64,000 bases of DNA, taken from NCBI GenBank assembly GCA_002384855.1, contig DGBP01000020.1:31062-95061 (forward strand), read 5' to 3'. Below, one piece after another: positions 1 through 7,944 of the stretch (position 1 is its first letter; the number at the start of each line of letters is the position of its first letter). The notes under the pieces were generated by a model. That model saw nothing but the letters and a program-made list of their open reading frames with translations. It made no database searches and was not told where the DNA came from. The position numbers were made by a program, and so were the translations under genes. This stretch comes from Nocardioidaceae bacterium UBA4001. Lineage in GTDB: Bacteria > Actinomycetota > Actinomycetes > Propionibacteriales > Nocardioidaceae.

Positions 1-468
1 CTGCAGCGCCTGCACGGCCTTGGCCATCGCGAGGTAGGTCTTGCCGGTGCCGGCGGGGCCGATGCCGAAGACGATCGTGTGCTTGTCGATCGCCTCGACG
101 TAGCGCTTCTGGTTCAGCGTCTTCGGGCGGATCGTACGGCCGCGGTTGCTGAGGATGTTCAGGCTCAGGACGTCGGCCGGGCGCTCCTTGGTCTCGGCCC
201 GCAGCATCGAGATCGCCCGCTCGACGGTCTCGGTGGTCAGGCCCTGGCCTGTGCGGATGATCGTGACGAGCTCGTCCATCAGCCGCTCGGCGAGCGCCAC
301 CTCCGCCGACTCACCGCGCAGGGTGACCTCGTTGCCGCGGACGTGGATGTCGGCCTTGAACGCCTTCTCGATGAGCGCGAGGTGCTCGTCACCCGGCCCG
401 AGCAGGGCCACCATCGGGATGGACGACGGGACGACGATCGTGTGCTGGGGTGTGGTGGTCTCGGTCAT
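1..468 (-). CDS. phoH: PhoH family ATPase, N-terminal 156 residues (partial)
   Basis: The reading frame runs off the left edge of the window, so only the first 156 residues are visible. A Walker A motif GPAGTGKT lies at residues 137-144, preceded by the helical region and the NQKRYVEAI segment usual before the ATPase core of PhoH-like (PhoH2/YbeZ) proteins. In bacteria this family is linked to RNA handling and often lies next to ybeY; that partner would be outside the window. The ATG at 468 is the only good start. A TAGCAT hexamer at 531-526 on this strand could be its -10, giving a leader of about 50 nt. It belongs to the conserved hrcA-dnaJ-rsmE-HIT-phoH order, here interrupted by an inserted module. 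Family assignment is secure; cellular role is inferred. Confidence 0.92.
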   Translation of the reverse strand, partial: MTETTTPQHTIVVPSSIPMVALLGPGDEHLALIEKAFKADIHVRGNEVTLRGESAEVALAERLMDELVTIIRTGQGLTTETVERAISMLRAETKERPADVLSLNILSNRGRTIRPKTLNQKRYVEAIDKHTIVFGIGPAGTGKTYLAMAKAVQALQ

Positions 469-586
469 CGAACGGCCTGGCGGCCGACCTCCAGGGTGAG
501 TCGGTGGGACATGGAGCCCCTCCATGCTACGGGAGCCACCCGCGAAAGCGCGCTCGGGAAAGCCGCACCGCTCCTACAGTGGGGGC

Positions 587-856
587 ATGCAGGAGTACGA
601 CGGGCGCCCGAGCGGCCCCGAGCCATGGGACGACGAGCCCGTCGAGCTGATCACGCCCGAAGACTTCCTCGGCCCCGACGGGCTGCCCCGGGACGCGCGC
701 CGGATGGGCTTCGACCGGAACACCGAGGAGGGCGCGCTGGTCGCCCTCGCCGGCTCGCTCGACCCTGCCAAGCCGACCCACAGGATCGTGGCGTGGGTGC
801 TGCTCGTGGCGTTCGCCCTGCCGCTCGCGCTGGGCCTGGTCCGGCTGGCCTACTGA
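587..856 (+). CDS. Small single-pass membrane protein, function unknown
   Basis: The product has 89 residues. The N-terminal two thirds is acidic and soluble (residues 1-65, rich in D, E and P). One hydrophobic segment at about residues 67-86 is followed by only three residues, so this looks like a tail-anchored or C-terminally anchored protein. I chose the ATG at 587 because a TACAGT hexamer (575-580) ends six bases before it, the spacing expected for a leaderless actinobacterial transcript. The longer open frame upstream lacks a start signal. It is divergent from phoH. I do not recognise the family. Confidence 0.7.
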   Translation: MQEYDGRPSGPEPWDDEPVELITPEDFLGPDGLPRDARRMGFDRNTEEGALVALAGSLDPAKPTHRIVAWVLLVAFALPLALGLVRLAY

Positions 857-876
857 CGCCGTGACATGCACCCCCG

Positions 877-1233
877 TCAGCCCGGCGGCCATCCCATGTC
901 GCGACCCCCGAGCACGTGCGCGTGCACGTGGAACACGCTCTGGTAGGCCCGCCGCCCGGTGTTGAACACCAGGCGGTAGCCGTCGTGCATGCCCTCCTGC
1001 TCGGCGACCGCGTCGACCGCGTCGAGGAGGTCGACCGCGACCTGCGGCTCCTGTGCCACCAGGGCTCCGACGTTCGGCTGGTGGGTGCGCGGGATGACCA
1101 GCACGTGCACCGGCGCCTGCGGGTCGATGTCACGGAACGCGACCGTGGTCTCCGTCTCGTGCACCACGTCGGCGGGGATCTCCCCCGCGACGATCTTGCA
1201 GAACAGGCAGTCCGCATCTCGTTGTGCGCTCAT
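877..1233 (-). CDS. HIT family nucleotide-binding hydrolase
   Basis: This 118-residue protein belongs to the histidine triad superfamily. The catalytic triad HVHAHV is at residues 102-107 near the C-terminus, and the N-terminal CLFCKI segment is typical of the Hint/HinT branch. Such enzymes hydrolyse phosphoramidates and related adenylated nucleotides, including by-products of aminoacyl-tRNA synthetases. The ATG at 1233 is chosen because a TAGGGT hexamer (1246-1241, minus strand) ends seven bases before it, consistent with leaderless transcription. It lies between phoH and rsmE in the usual actinobacterial order, but is separated from rsmE here by an inserted sigma-factor module. A perfect 48-bp palindrome sits just upstream. 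Confidence 0.9.
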   Translation of the reverse strand: MSAQRDADCLFCKIVAGEIPADVVHETETTVAFRDIDPQAPVHVLVIPRTHQPNVGALVAQEPQVAVDLLDAVDAVAEQEGMHDGYRLVFNTGRRAYQSVFHVHAHVLGGRDMGWPPG

Positions 1234-1252
1234 GGGGCCCACCCTATGCACG

Positions 1253-1300
1253 GGTCGTGTGGTTCAGCGTGCGCCATGGCGCACGCTGAACCACACGACC
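1253..1300. repeat. Perfect 48-bp palindrome between divergent genes
   Basis: The two 24-base arms are exact reverse complements with no spacer; the centre lies between 1276 and 1277 within GCGCCATGGCGC. It is between the divergent HIT and ECF sigma-factor genes, so it is not placed as a terminator. It overlaps the expected -35 region of the HIT promoter (-10 at 1246-1241). It could be a cruciform-forming operator or one copy of an extragenic palindromic repeat family. Only one copy is evident in this window. Confidence 0.9.
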
Positions 1301-1397
1301 GGAAAAGCAGTCCCCGGCGTGTAAACCACGGGCATCACCCGCGCGTGCAACTAGCGTGACCAGCCAGACGACCACGCCGCTACCCCACGGGAGGGTC

Positions 1398-1907
1398 ATG
1401 AGCTCCGCCGCCGGGTGGGACGCCGACACGGCGGTGGACGAGCTGTACGCCGCCCACTACCACCGGCTGGTGCGGCTCTCGGTGCTGCTCGTGCGCGACG
1501 TGGGGACCGCCGAGGAGGTCGTCCAGGACTCGTTCGTGGCGATGCACGGTCGCTGGCGCAAGCTCCGCGAGCCCGACAACGGCCTGGCCTACCTGCGCCA
1601 GACCGTCGTCAACCGGTCCCGGTCGGTCCTGCGGCACCGCGGCGTCCGCGAGCGGTACACCCCGCCCGTCGTATCCGACCAGCGCGGCGTCGACGAGGAC
1701 GCCCTCGCCGAGGAGCGGCGCCGGCAGGTGCTCGCCGCGCTGCGCGAGCTGCCCGGTCGCCAGCGCGAGGTGCTCGCGCTGCGGTACTACCTCGACCTGT
1801 CCGAGGCCGAGATCGCCGAGACTCTCGGCATCAGCCGCGGCGCGGTGAAGAGCCACGCCTCCCGCGGTGCGGCCGCACTCCGTCACCTCCTGGAGGACGC
1901 GCGATGA
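1398..1907 (+). CDS. ECF sigma factor, SigE family
   Basis: The 169-residue product carries sigma region 2 (about residues 14-80) and a region 4 helix-turn-helix (about 105-162, with the LSEAEIAETLGISRGAVKSH core). It lacks region 3 and any C-terminal extension, as expected for an ECF sigma factor; the overall pattern matches the actinobacterial SigE/SigM-like group. I prefer the ATG at 1398, preceded by GGGAGGG, over a GTG at 1356 that would extend the protein by 14 residues. That GTG overlaps a TAGCGT hexamer (1352-1357) that looks like a -10, giving a leader of about 34 nt. Its stop overlaps the next start as ATGA, so it is translationally coupled to the membrane protein that follows, a likely regulator of it. 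Confidence 0.93.
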   Translation: MSSAAGWDADTAVDELYAAHYHRLVRLSVLLVRDVGTAEEVVQDSFVAMHGRWRKLREPDNGLAYLRQTVVNRSRSVLRHRGVRERYTPPVVSDQRGVDEDALAEERRRQVLAALRELPGRQREVLALRYYLDLSEAEIAETLGISRGAVKSHASRGAAALRHLLEDAR

Positions 1908-3034
1908 ACCACACCCCCCAGCGCCCGGGCGAGGACGACCAGCTTCGTCGGCTTCTGCACGACGCGGTGGACGACGTCCAGCCCGTGCACGCGCTCGGCG
2001 CGATCCGCGCTCGGACGACCAATAGCTCCCGGGCCCGCCGCGGCTGGCTGCTCGGTGCCGGTGGTGCCGTCCTGGCGACCGCGGCCACGGTCGCCGCCGT
2101 CGCCGTGCTCACCGATCCGGGCACGTCCCGCGACCCGGGCGTGGCCGGCCCTGGGCCGTCCGCGGCAGCCTCGCCGTCGACCGACGCCTCCGGGATCCCT
2201 TCCGACGCCGCGCCCACCCCGTCGCCGAGCCCCGCGACGCCGCCCTCCGGGACGCCCTCGCAGTCTGCCCCGCCGGCCGCCGAGACCTCGACGGTGCCCG
2301 TCTACTACGTCGGCGACACCTCCCGCGGCCCGCGGCTGTTCCGAGAGTTCCACCGGCTGCCGGACGACGGCAACGCGGTGCTGACCGCGGTCACCGAGGC
2401 AGTCTCGACGACACCCGACGACCCCGACTACCGCACCGACTGGCCTTCGGGGACCGAGGTGCTGGCCGCCGGCGTCCAGGAGAACGACGGCGGACGTGAG
2501 CTCGTCGTGGTCCTGCGCAACGACACGACCGACCTGCGTCTCGCCCCGGTCGGCATGACGCCCGAGGAGGCGCAGTCGTCGGTGGAGCAGCTGGTCTACA
2601 CTGCGCAGGCTGCCCTCCAGCGCCGGGCGCCGGTCCAGCTCCTCTTGGCGCGCGGCACCGGACGGGAGCAGCGCACCGACACCCTCCTGAGCGTCCCCGT
2701 GTCCGAGCCGCTCGCCGAGGGCGATCCCGCGCGGACCCTCGCGCAGGTCTGGATCATCGACCCGGCCGACGGTGCTCGCGTCACCTCCCCGTTCGAGGTG
2801 AACGGTCTCGCCGCGGCGTTCGAGGCCAACGTCCTGTGGGAGCTCCGGGACGGTGACCGGGTCGTGCAGGAGGGGTTCACCACCGCCGAGGAGTGCTGCA
2901 CCATGGCCCCCTACTCCTTCGAGGTCACCGCCCCTCCGGGTGAGTACACCCTGGTCGTGCAGGACAGCGACCCCTCCGGCGGCGAGGGCCCGGAGCCCTG
3001 GCAGGACAGCAAGCGCATCACCGTCGTGCCCTAG
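1904..3034 (+). CDS. Membrane-anchored GerMN/Gmad2 protein, probable sigma-factor partner
   Basis: The product has 376 residues. A short cytoplasmic N-terminus (about 47 residues) is followed by one membrane segment (about 48-70), a Pro/Ser/Thr-rich linker (about 71-130), a GerMN-like domain (about 135-265) and an Ig-like Gmad2 domain to the C-terminus. GerMN and Gmad2 are extracytoplasmic domains known from spore-germination and cell-envelope proteins; this organism class does not form endospores, so an envelope role is more likely. The ATG overlaps the stop of the upstream ECF sigma gene, with a TGGAGGA ribosome site. The coupling and topology suggest a sensor or anti-sigma-like partner with the cytoplasmic tail contacting the sigma factor, but no zinc-binding anti-sigma (ZAS) HxxxCxxC motif is visible. 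Confidence 0.82.
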   Translation: MNHTPQRPGEDDQLRRLLHDAVDDVQPVHALGAIRARTTNSSRARRGWLLGAGGAVLATAATVAAVAVLTDPGTSRDPGVAGPGPSAAASPSTDASGIPSDAAPTPSPSPATPPSGTPSQSAPPAAETSTVPVYYVGDTSRGPRLFREFHRLPDDGNAVLTAVTEAVSTTPDDPDYRTDWPSGTEVLAAGVQENDGGRELVVVLRNDTTDLRLAPVGMTPEEAQSSVEQLVYTAQAALQRRAPVQLLLARGTGREQRTDTLLSVPVSEPLAEGDPARTLAQVWIIDPADGARVTSPFEVNGLAAAFEANVLWELRDGDRVVQEGFTTAEECCTMAPYSFEVTAPPGEYTLVVQDSDPSGGEGPEPWQDSKRITVVP

Positions 3035-3043
3035 TCTCGGTCC

Positions 3044-3917
3044 GTGCTCACCGCACGGGTCCTGAACCGGACGCTCCTGCAGCGCCAGCACCTGCTGGCG
3101 CGCACGTCGATGCCCGCCCTGGAGACGGTCGAGCACCTCGTCGGGTTGCAGGCGCAGGTCACCCGCAGCAGCCCGACAAGCCGTGAGGCGGCGGCCGTCC
3201 CTCGCGACCAGCTGGCCGCCGCCGGCCGCGAGGTCTTCGGGGACGGGCCGGTGCCCCTCAAGACGTTGAGCGAGAAGCTGGCGGAGCGGTTCCCGGAGTT
3301 CCCGCCCGTCGCGCTGGCCAACAGCGTCCGAGAGATGATGCCCCTCGTCCAGCTTCCGCCCCGAGGGCTGTGGGGACAGTCGGGTGGCGTCGTCTACGAG
3401 CGGCTCGAGACCTGGCTGGACCGCCCGTTGTCCCCGGCCCCGGATCCGGCCGAGGTGGTCCGGCGCTACCTGCGCGCCTTCGGGCCGGCTACGGCGGCCG
3501 ACATCACCGCATGGTCCGGCATCACCGGGATCAGGGAGGTGCTCGACGGGATGCGGGACGGGCTCGTCGAGCACCGGGACGAGCGTGGGCGGCCCCTGCT
3601 GGACCTGCCCGCCCTGCCCGTCGCCGACCCCGACGAGCCTGCACCGGTGCGGCTGCTCGGGAAGTACGACAACCTCTGGCTCTCCCACGCCGACCGCACC
3701 AGGACCGCCGAGAAGGACAAGCGGGCCCGCCGGATGGGACGCAACGGAGGCACCGGCAACACCGTCTTCGCCGACGGCATGCTCGAGGGGCTGTGGCGCG
3801 AGGAGGACGACCGGGTCGAGGTCGAGCTGTTCCGCGGGCTGACCCGGGCCGAGCAGGACGGGCTCGAGGCCGAGGTGGCACGCCTCGAGGACCTCCCAAG
3901 GCTCGTCATCGCCATAG
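3044..3917 (+). pseudogene. Degraded AlkZ-like winged-helix (HTH_42) protein
   Basis: The sequence matches the HTH_42 family, which includes the DNA glycosylases AlkZ and YcaQ. The N-terminus is normal through GLQAQ at residues 34-38, which carries the QxQ motif used for catalysis by AlkZ-type enzymes. The roughly 60-70 residues that normally follow are missing; the sequence resumes in the middle of the domain. It then looks intact through RNGGTGNTVFADG to about residue 285. At the C-terminus the frame has lost its stop and runs antisense through rsmE to 4738; the neighbouring frame would stop at 3915-3917, so a late frameshift is likely. The GTG at 3044 has TAGTCT (3032-3037) six bases upstream, so the promoter survives. 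A translated, shortened protein remains possible. Confidence 0.7.
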
Positions 3918-3987
3918 TGCAATGCCGTCGGCGCGGGGCCCCCTCGACCCGTCCTTCATCGCCCTGGCGGCACAGGGCCCGGCCGGC

Positions 3988-4728
3988 TCAGGACCAGCGC
4001 GCGGTGCGCGAGAGCAGGGCTGCCGCCGCGGCCACCCCCGCGGTGGAGGTCCGCAGCACCGAGTGGCCCATCCGGAGCGGTTCTGCCCCGACCTCGGCGA
4101 ACGCCGCGAGCTCCTCGTCGGTGATGCCGCCCTCGGGACCCACCACGACCACGAGGTCGCCCTCCACAGGGACCTCCGTCGCGGACAGCGGCAGCGTGCC
4201 CGCCTCGTGGAGTACGACGGCCAGGCCGGCGTCGCGGAGGAGCCCCACCACGTCCGACGTGGCGGCCGGCTCGGTGACCTCGGGGAACCAGGCGCGGCGC
4301 GACTGCTTCGCGGCCTCGCGGGCGGTGCTGCGCCACCTGGACAGCGACTTGGCCGCCCGCTCCCCCCGCCACACGGCGACCGACCGGGACGCCGCCCACG
4401 GCACGATCACGTCGACGCCGACCTCGGTGAGCATCTCCACGGCGAGCTCGCCACGGTCGCCCTTCGGGATGGCCTGGACGACGACCAGCCTCGGGGTCTC
4501 AGGGCGCGACCCGGCGACCTGCTCGACGGTCAGCTCAAGCGACGTCTTGGAGGTCCCCGTGACGGTCCCCACGACCGTCGTACCGGCGCCGTCGGTGAGG
4601 CTCACCCGCTCCCCCACCCGGGTCCGGCGCACGACGACGGCGTGCCGGGCCTCGTCACCGGTGAGCTCGACCGACGCCCCGACCGCGGCGCCGGACAGGT
4701 CCGGGGCGAGGAAGACCGGAAGGCTCAT
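3988..4728 (-). CDS. rsmE: 16S rRNA (uracil-1498-N3)-methyltransferase RsmE
   Basis: This 246-residue protein has the RsmE layout: an N-terminal PUA-like RNA-binding domain (to about residue 70) and a SPOUT methyltransferase domain. The knot motifs are VVGPEGGITDEE and LRMGHSVLRTSTA near the C-terminus, which bind S-adenosylmethionine. It methylates U1498 of 16S rRNA in the 30S subunit. The start codon overlaps the dnaJ stop as ATGA, so it is the last gene of an hrcA-dnaJ-rsmE operon and would share HrcA control. This arrangement is standard in actinobacteria. Confidence 0.95.
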   Translation of the reverse strand: MSLPVFLAPDLSGAAVGASVELTGDEARHAVVVRRTRVGERVSLTDGAGTTVVGTVTGTSKTSLELTVEQVAGSRPETPRLVVVQAIPKGDRGELAVEMLTEVGVDVIVPWAASRSVAVWRGERAAKSLSRWRSTAREAAKQSRRAWFPEVTEPAATSDVVGLLRDAGLAVVLHEAGTLPLSATEVPVEGDLVVVVGPEGGITDEELAAFAEVGAEPLRMGHSVLRTSTAGVAAAAALLSRTARWS

Positions 4729-5903
4729 CGGGGGTTGAAGGCGTTCCTGAGCTTGTCGAAGACCGACTTGTGGGTCGCCTGCACGTTGCCGTGAGGCGAC
4801 TCCTCGTTGCGAAGCGCGGCGAGCTCGCTGAGCAGCTCCTCCTGGCGCGCGTCGAGGCGGGTGGGGGTCTCGACGATCACGCGCACGACCAGGTCACCGC
4901 GGCCCACGCCGCGGAGGGCGGGCACACCGCGGCCGTTGAGGACGGTCTCGGCGCCGGACTGGGTGCCGGGGCGGATGTCGAGGGACAGGCTCCGCTCGAG
5001 CTCGGTGTCGGTGCCGTCCTCGGCGATGTCCGCCTCGAGGGTCGGCAGCTCGAGCGTGGTACCGAGCGCCGCAGCCGTCATCGGCACGGTCACGGTGCAC
5101 AGCAGGTCCTGGCCCTGGCGGGTGAAGACGTCGTGCTCGGCGACGTGGACCTCGACGTACAGGTCGCCGGCGGGCCCACCGCCGGGGCCGACCTCGCCCT
5201 GCCCGGAGAGCTGGACCCGGGTGCCGGTGTCGACGCCCGCGGGGATCTTGACGTTCAGGGTGCGGCGGGAGCGGATCCGGCCGTCGCCGGAGCACTCCCG
5301 GCAGGGCTCGGGGATGATGGAGCCGTACCCGCGGCACGCCGCGCAGGGTCGCATCGTGCGGATCTCGCCGAGGAAGGACCGCTGCACCTGGTGCACCTCA
5401 CCGCGGCCGTGGCAGGTCTCGCAGGTGACCGGCTGCGAGCCGGGCGCGGCGCCGCTGCCGTGGCAGAGGGTGCACACCACGGCGGTGTCCACCTTGAGCT
5501 CACGGGTGGTGCCGAACGCCGCCTCGGCGAGCTCGACGTCGAGGCGGATCAGCGCGTCCTGGCCGCGCCGGGTGCGGGGACGCGGGCCACGGCCGCCACC
5601 GGTCGCGCCGCCGGCGCCGCCGAAGAAGGCGTCCATGATGTCGGTGAAGGAGAAGCCGGCGCCCTGCCCGAAGCCGCCGGCGCCACCGCCGAACGGGTCA
5701 CCGCCGAGGTCGTACATCCGCCGCTTCTCAGGGTCCGACAGCACCTCGTAGGCGCGGGTGACGTCCTTGAACCGCTCCTGCGTCTCCGGGTCGGGGTTCA
5801 CGTCCGGGTGCAGCTGACGCGCAAGTCGGCGGTAGGCCTTCTTGATCTGGTCGCCGTCGGCGTCGCGGGAGACACCGAGGGTCTCGTAGAGGTCCTGGCT
5901 CAC
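4725..5903 (-). CDS. dnaJ: Chaperone DnaJ (HrcA-linked paralogue)
   Basis: The 392-residue protein has a J domain with HPD at 32-34, a Gly/Phe-rich linker (about 66-105) and four CxxCxGxG-type zinc-finger motifs (Cys 144/147, 161/164, 187/190, 201/204). A C-terminal substrate-binding domain follows. It stimulates the DnaK ATPase and binds unfolded clients. The start is a GTG at 5903, 13 bases after the hrcA stop. Actinobacteria usually have two DnaJ proteins; this is the one paired with hrcA rather than the one in the dnaK-grpE operon. The rsmE start overlaps its stop. Confidence 0.96.
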   Translation of the reverse strand: MSQDLYETLGVSRDADGDQIKKAYRRLARQLHPDVNPDPETQERFKDVTRAYEVLSDPEKRRMYDLGGDPFGGGAGGFGQGAGFSFTDIMDAFFGGAGGATGGGRGPRPRTRRGQDALIRLDVELAEAAFGTTRELKVDTAVVCTLCHGSGAAPGSQPVTCETCHGRGEVHQVQRSFLGEIRTMRPCAACRGYGSIIPEPCRECSGDGRIRSRRTLNVKIPAGVDTGTRVQLSGQGEVGPGGGPAGDLYVEVHVAEHDVFTRQGQDLLCTVTVPMTAAALGTTLELPTLEADIAEDGTDTELERSLSLDIRPGTQSGAETVLNGRGVPALRGVGRGDLVVRVIVETPTRLDARQEELLSELAALRNEESPHGNVQATHKSVFDKLRNAFNPR

Positions 5904-5916
5904 AGTGTTTCTCAGC

Positions 5917-6939
5917 TCATCCTTCGTCGAGAATCTTCGACACGTAGCGGGCGACCGCGCGAACGGTGGCCATCGTGCCGGGGTAGTCCATGCGGGTCGG
6001 CCCCACGATGCCCAGCGTCGCGAGCGCCTCCTCACCCGGTCCGTAGCCGGTGGCCACGACGGAGGTGGTGGAGAGCTCGGAGTAGGGCACCTCGTGACCT
6101 ATACGGACGGTCAGCGTGGAGGGTGACGTGGCCTCGCCGAGCAGCTTGAGCAGCACGACATGCTCCTCGAGGGCCTCCAGCATCGGCTTGATCGAGGCCT
6201 CGAACCCCTCCCCGAACCGTGCCAGGTTGGCGGTGCCACCCACCACGACGCGCTCGTCGGAGCGGTGGTCGGACATCGCCTCCGCCAGCGCGGCCAGCAC
6301 GAGGTTGACCGGGGCGCGGTCGGGCTCGTCGTACTGCTCCGCCACGTCGGCGAGCCGCTCGGCCGCGTCGCTCAGCTTCTCCCCGGCCGTCGCGCGGTTC
6401 AGGGCGGCGCGGATGCCGGAGACGGTCTCGTCGTCGAGGGGCTCGGGCAGCTCGACGACCCGCTGCTCGACACGGCCGGTGCTCAGGATCAGCACGAGCA
6501 GCAGCCGGCTGCTGCCGAGCGTGACCAGCTCGACGTGGCGGACCGTGGACCGCGACAGGGTGGGGTACTGCACGATCGCGACCTGCCGGGTCGTCTGGGC
6601 CAGCAGCCGGACGGTGCGCTGCACGACGTCGTCGAGGTCGATCGCACCCTGGAGCAGCGTGTGGATCGCGCGCTTCTCCGCCGCCGAGAGGGGCTTGACC
6701 TGGCTCAGCCGGTCCACGAAGAGTCGGTAGCCCTTGTCGGTGGGGATCCGGCCGGCGCTGGTGTGCGGCTGGGTGATGAAGCCCTCGTCCTCGAGCGCCG
6801 CCATGTCGTTGCGCACCGTCGCCGGCGACACACCGAGCCGGTGCCGCTCGACGAGCGCCTTGGAGCCGACCGGCTCCTGGGTGGACACGTAGTCCTCGAC
6901 GATCGCGCGGAGGACGGCGAGCTTGCGGTCCTCGACCAT
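5917..6939 (-). CDS. hrcA: Heat-inducible transcription repressor HrcA
   Basis: The protein has 340 residues, normal for HrcA, with an N-terminal winged-helix domain (about 1-75, including LGVSPATVRNDMAALE) and the dimerisation/GAF-like region after it. It binds CIRCE operators and represses chaperone genes until heat stress titrates the chaperonin that keeps it active. The start is the ATG at 6939, preceded by GAAGGAGG. The CIRCE-type inverted repeat 16 bases upstream shows autoregulation, and dnaJ and rsmE follow in the same transcript. Confidence 0.96.
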   Translation of the reverse strand: MVEDRKLAVLRAIVEDYVSTQEPVGSKALVERHRLGVSPATVRNDMAALEDEGFITQPHTSAGRIPTDKGYRLFVDRLSQVKPLSAAEKRAIHTLLQGAIDLDDVVQRTVRLLAQTTRQVAIVQYPTLSRSTVRHVELVTLGSSRLLLVLILSTGRVEQRVVELPEPLDDETVSGIRAALNRATAGEKLSDAAERLADVAEQYDEPDRAPVNLVLAALAEAMSDHRSDERVVVGGTANLARFGEGFEASIKPMLEALEEHVVLLKLLGEATSPSTLTVRIGHEVPYSELSTTSVVATGYGPGEEALATLGIVGPTRMDYPGTMATVRAVARYVSKILDEG

Positions 6940-6954
6940 CTTCTCGCCTCCTTC

Positions 6955-6979
6955 TGGCACTCACCTGATCCGAGTGCCA
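6955..6979 (-). promoter_or_regulatory. CIRCE-type HrcA operator with overlapping promoter
   Basis: The arms TGGCACTC (6955-6962) and GAGTGCCA (6972-6979) are exact inverted repeats with a nine-base spacer, matching the CIRCE pattern GCACTC-N9-GAGTGC. A TAGCAT -10 hexamer lies immediately upstream on the minus strand (6985-6980), so HrcA bound here would cover the transcription start of hrcA-dnaJ-rsmE. Confidence 0.92.
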
Positions 6980-7033
6980 ATGCTACTAGCCTGCACCACC
7001 GACAGCGGAATCCGCGGACGTAGGCTGCGGGGC

Positions 7034-7909
7034 ATGACCGCACGCGCGTCCCGGATCAGCTCCGACATCCCCCACGACACGGGCTTCGTGGAGATCGGCG
7101 ACCGGTGCTGGGTGGCGCGGCACGAGCTGGTCGACGTCAACGTCGGTCTGGTCGCGGGCCACCGAGGGGTCGTGGTGATCGACACGCACTCGTCGGCGAC
7201 GGCGGCGCGCGGGGTGCTCGAGCACGTCCGGGCGCTGGGGGCCGGCGACGTGGTCGCGGTCGTCAACACGCACGCCCACTGGGACCACGTGCTCGGCAAC
7301 GGCGTCTTCACGGAGGCGTACGACGGCCTCCGGATCGTCGCGCACGAGGACGTCGCGGCGACCCTGCGCGACCGGGCATCGGAGGTGCTCGCGGCTGCGG
7401 CGCAGCACACCGACGTGACAGGCACCACGGTCGTCGTGCCCGACCAGACCTTCTCCTCGGTGAAGGTGGTCGACCTCGGCGACCGGATCGTGGAGGTCGT
7501 GCACGCGGGTCGCGGGCACACCTCGGGGGATGCGGTCGTCCGGGTCGCCGCCGCGGACGTGCTCTACGCCGGCGACCTCGTCGAGGAGTCCGGGATGCCC
7601 GGCTACGGCGCCGACTGCTTCCCGCTCGACTGGCCGGTGACGCTGGACCTGGTGACCGGGATGCTCGGCGCGGGCTCGGTGGTCGTTCCCGGCCACGGGC
7701 AGCCGGTCGACAGGGACTTCGTGATGGACCAGCGCGCGAGCATCGGCGTCGTCGCCGAGCTGGTCCGCGAGCTGGCCACGAGCGGCGTCCGGCCCGACGA
7801 CATGCCAGGTCGCGGCGAGTGGCCCTACCCGGCCGAGGACCTGCGTCACGCGTTCGCCCGCGGCTACGCCCAGCTTCCGCGCAGCTCCCGGTCGCTGCCC
7901 CTGCTCTGA
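7034..7909 (+). CDS. MBL-fold metallo-hydrolase
   Basis: This 291-residue protein has the metallo-beta-lactamase fold metal motif HAHWDH at 80-85, a second histidine in GRGHTSGD, an aspartate in YAGDLVEE and a final histidine in VPGHGQP. These supply ligands for two metal ions. The family includes lactonases, glyoxalase II-like thioesterases and other hydrolases; the substrate cannot be told from sequence. The ATG at 7034 follows TAGGCT (7021-7026) by seven bases, a leaderless start. It is divergent from hrcA. Confidence 0.88.
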   Translation: MTARASRISSDIPHDTGFVEIGDRCWVARHELVDVNVGLVAGHRGVVVIDTHSSATAARGVLEHVRALGAGDVVAVVNTHAHWDHVLGNGVFTEAYDGLRIVAHEDVAATLRDRASEVLAAAAQHTDVTGTTVVVPDQTFSSVKVVDLGDRIVEVVHAGRGHTSGDAVVRVAAADVLYAGDLVEESGMPGYGADCFPLDWPVTLDLVTGMLGAGSVVVPGHGQPVDRDFVMDQRASIGVVAELVRELATSGVRPDDMPGRGEWPYPAEDLRHAFARGYAQLPRSSRSLPLL

Positions 7910-7944
7910 CTGCCGCCGACCGCGGCCGGACCCCGCGGGCCGGA

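Noticed and set aside
3918..4738. Read-through part of the AlkZ-like frame
   Set aside because: It is antisense to the well-supported rsmE gene and shows no family similarity, so it is treated as a lost stop.
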